Of a stretch of 51,440 nucleotides of DNA, positions 50,049 through 51,440 are shown piece by piece. This DNA is from an uncultured Oscillospiraceae bacterium (GTDB taxonomy: Bacteria > Bacillota > Clostridia > Oscillospirales > Acutalibacteraceae): NCBI GenBank assembly GCA_900549755.1, contig URPQ01000005.1, positions 1 through 51,440 on the forward strand, written 5' to 3'. Both the position numbers and the translations under genes were made by a program. The notes beneath the pieces are model-generated. The model was not told where the DNA came from. It saw nothing but the letters and a program-made list of their open reading frames with translations, and did not search any database. Position 1 is the first letter of the stretch. Each line of letters starts with the position of its first letter.

Positions 50049-50471
50049 TTACGCCAAGGCTTTTCCGAGGTTTTTGCATTCGGTGAGTGCGTCATCGTCC
50101 GGTGCATCGTTGCATATTACGGAATCGCACGTTAAAACAGCGCCGTCCGCCTTGCAGGTTTCTTCCCAGTTACGCATCCATTCGCCGTCGCCCCAGCCGT
50201 ATGAGCCGAAAAGTGCAATTTTCTTGCCTTTCAGCTTGCTTTCGCACGCCTCAAACATAGGTGCGAATTCGTCTTCCTCCAAAACCTCTGCTCCCATTGC
50301 GGGGCAACCGAAGGCAATTGAATCAAACGAATCGGTAAGACCTGCCTCAAATTCTGCGGCGGTAAATAACGTAACCTCGGCACCTGCTGCTTTGGCGCCC
50401 TCCGCTACGGCGTTTGCCATGGCCTCTGTGTTGCCTGTGCCGCTCCAATAAACTACTGCTGTTTTACTCAT
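50049..50471 (-). CDS. Flavodoxin
   Basis: A 140-residue short-chain flavodoxin: KTAVVYWSGTGNTEAMANAV forms the FMN phosphate loop, CPAMGAEVLEEDEF and FGSYGWGDGEW bind the isoalloxazine ring. It replaces ferredoxin as an electron carrier, typically when iron is scarce. It follows the DUF3793 gene by 30 bases and shares its promoter, which carries paired metal-type operators. Confidence 0.92.
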   Translation of the reverse strand: MSKTAVVYWSGTGNTEAMANAVAEGAKAAGAEVTLFTAAEFEAGLTDSFDSIAFGCPAMGAEVLEEDEFAPMFEACESKLKGKKIALFGSYGWGDGEWMRNWEETCKADGAVLTCDSVICNDAPDDDALTECKNLGKALA

Positions 50472-50501
50472 AATAAGTACATCCTTTCAATTTAATATAT
50501 A

Positions 50502-51053
50502 TCAATCGGCTACTGTGAGCCGCTCAATAGTTTGACCCTTAGCAAATTGCTCTTTGTACGCCGAGGTGCATTTTTTATATTTTGCAAAGGTTTTTCCGGC
50601 ACTGTCCGCGTCGGTGTAAACCTTCCAGCAGCCCACACATTTGCACTTGCCGCCCTTGTTTTCTATAAATCCGTTCACATCATCCGGCGGATAACCGAGA
50701 AACAGACCTACCTCGTGCGGGAACTCGGAATTTGTGCTCATGCGCCTTGCGAGCTGCGCTATACAGCCCTCGGGCGTGCGCATACCGTAGCCCTGTTTTT
50801 TAAGAATAGAATATGCAGTTTTGTTTTGTAAATCCCTTAAAAGCATATACGGGCGGTAAATATATATCAATGCGTTTCGCCCGTTATATCTCAGTGGAAG
50901 AACGCGCAGACCCTTTTCACGCAGCCGCTTATTCCAGCTGCGCACCGCGGCACGCATTTCGCCTATACTGGCATACGGGTATAAAAACATACTTCCCGTT
51001 TTAATGGCTGCAAGCGTGGGGGAGCACTGCTCAATCAGTATCTTTTCCGACAC
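50502..51053 (-). CDS. DUF3793 family protein
   Basis: A 183-residue cytoplasmic protein of the DUF3793 type: IEQCSPTLAAIKTGSMF, RPYMLLRDLQ, and EVGLFLGYPPDDVNGF followed by a cysteine cluster CKCVGCWKVY, which could bind a metal. Start is GTG at 51053 with GAGGAAA upstream. The family often accompanies flavodoxins and iron transport genes in Clostridia, and here it does the same. Its function is unknown. Confidence 0.82.
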   Translation of the reverse strand: MSEKILIEQCSPTLAAIKTGSMFLYPYASIGEMRAAVRSWNKRLREKGLRVLPLRYNGRNALIYIYRPYMLLRDLQNKTAYSILKKQGYGMRTPEGCIAQLARRMSTNSEFPHEVGLFLGYPPDDVNGFIENKGGKCKCVGCWKVYTDADSAGKTFAKYKKCTSAYKEQFAKGQTIERLTVAD

Positions 51054-51088
51054 GACGGTTTCCTCACTTAATATAATTTCAACTTGCA

Positions 51089-51104
51089 GTTAGCTGTTGC
51101 TAAC
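51089..51104. promoter_or_regulatory. Inverted-repeat operator GTTAG-N6-CTAAC (site 1)
   Basis: GTTAGCTGTTGCTAAC, an inverted repeat of GTTAG around 6 nt, in the leader of the DUF3793-flavodoxin operon about 35 bp before its start codon. The half-site resembles the TTAG-type core of DtxR/IdeR-class iron repressors. The same pattern occurs 46 bp away at 51135. Confidence 0.5.
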
Positions 51105-51120
51105 CACAATAGCTTGAATA

Positions 51121-51150
51121 AGCCGTGTCTTTCGGTTAGACACGGCTAAC
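51121..51150. promoter_or_regulatory. Operator GTTAG-N6-CTAAC (site 2) with overlapping hairpin
   Basis: GTTAGACACGGCTAAC at 51135-51150 matches site 1 in both half-sites and spacing. It starts 9 bp downstream of the -10 box, where a bound repressor would block transcription. AGCCGTGTC (51121-51129) and GACACGGCT (51139-51147) also form a 9-bp stem, so the RNA could fold as well. Confidence 0.5.
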
Positions 51151-51159
51151 TCCGAAGAT

Positions 51160-51188
51160 ATATTAACACATTTATCTTTATATGTCAA
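51160..51188 (-). promoter_or_regulatory. Sigma-A promoter of DUF3793-flavodoxin operon
   Basis: On the minus strand, TTGACA (51183-51188) and TAATAT (51160-51165) with a 17-bp spacer. It lies just upstream of two matching inverted repeats. Confidence 0.75.
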
Positions 51189-51323
51189 GCATAAATTCAT
51201 ATTGAGTTCGTGTCAAGTTTTTGTGGGAAAATTTTTTTTGAGAATACCAATAGTGAATTAACGGTAGTGTGACATTCCCGTTTGTTTGTAATGTGCCGAT
51301 AGCATTGGGACTCGGCAGGCCTT

Positions 51324-51380
51324 CTGTCTTCCTAAGAAAAGCCTTGCTCGCTCTCGCTGCGGCTTTTCTTAGGAAGACAG
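51324..51380. repeat. Perfect 20-bp inverted repeat near window end
   Basis: Arms 51324-51343 and 51361-51380 match over 20 bp around a 17-nt GC-rich loop (TTGCTCGCTCTCGCTGC). No T-run follows on either side. The surrounding 51189-51440 shows no coding frame; it may be a structured RNA, a repeat-element end, or part of the next gene's control region. Confidence 0.7.
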
Positions 51381-51440
51381 GCTGCTCGTTATCGGTAGAT
51401 TTGCGGTTTAAAGTCAGGCTACCGGCTGCAAGTATCGGCG

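Overview
The window looks like a chromosomal segment of an anaerobic, spore-forming member of the Clostridia, probably Oscillospirales/Ruminococcaceae-like. This is inferred from the gene families: dipicolinate synthase subunits A and B, spoIIR, a SigH-like sigma factor, type-2 galT, DUF3793 next to a flavodoxin, a DUF6110-like protein with a P-type ATPase, DegV and AlaX. Strong TTGACA/TATAAT-type promoters, GGAGG ribosome sites and an encoded tRNA CCA end fit the same group. No rRNA, prophage, plasmid backbone or CRISPR array was seen.

Layout. 1-1729: a scarred accessory edge with a tRNA T-arm-like hairpin, an ISL3-type transposase broken in its catalytic domain, an intact tRNA-Leu(CAG) on the minus strand, and two partial copies of that tRNA with its 5' flank. 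1730-7752: a translationally coupled signalling operon (GGDEF-REC-HD-GYP protein, solute-binding lipoprotein, hybrid histidine kinase, HPt protein). 7783-15531: housekeeping and metabolism (cca, murC, alaX-like, capA-like, galT, AEC transporter). 15623-20696: an ABC-2 exporter cassette with GldG-like and DUF4340 partners. 20814-25334: FAD oxidoreductase with a hairpin leader, GH25/SH3 lysozyme, small lipoprotein, sigma factor, tRNA-like relic and zinc-ribbon protein. 25518-29091: two-component system plus HtrA-like protease. 29092-29450: a cluster of six perfect hairpins. 29451-30828: dpaA-dpaB. 30901-35620, minus strand: fucO, then ybaK, nagA, nagB, rhaM and a sugar nucleotidyltransferase. 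35779-40544: mtaB, degV, spoIIR, prfC. 40545-43391: lysine riboswitch and a polar amino acid ABC transporter. 43502-45975: DUF6110-like protein and an unusual P1B-type ATPase. 46073-47029: SLOG-like protein, XRE regulator and a regulator remnant. 47261-49900: rpsO-pnp with structured leaders. 50049-51440, minus strand: flavodoxin and DUF3793 protein under a promoter overlapped by paired GTTAG-N6-CTAAC sites.

How they work together. The kinase, HPt and c-di-GMP protein probably form one phosphorelay that starts from a soluble ligand sensor and ends in second-messenger turnover. The lysine riboswitch predicts the substrate of the transporter it precedes. The nag operon, rhaM, fucO and galT point to use of amino sugars, deoxysugars and galactose, as expected in a gut. 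The flavodoxin/DUF3793 promoter looks metal-regulated.

The best leads for something undescribed are the split sensor/c-di-GMP relay, the ATPase with SCA in place of the usual CPC metal motif, the hairpin cluster upstream of dpaA, the repeated tRNA-Leu fragments and the paired operators at the right end. All product names come from reading motifs and family resemblance by eye; no database search was run.
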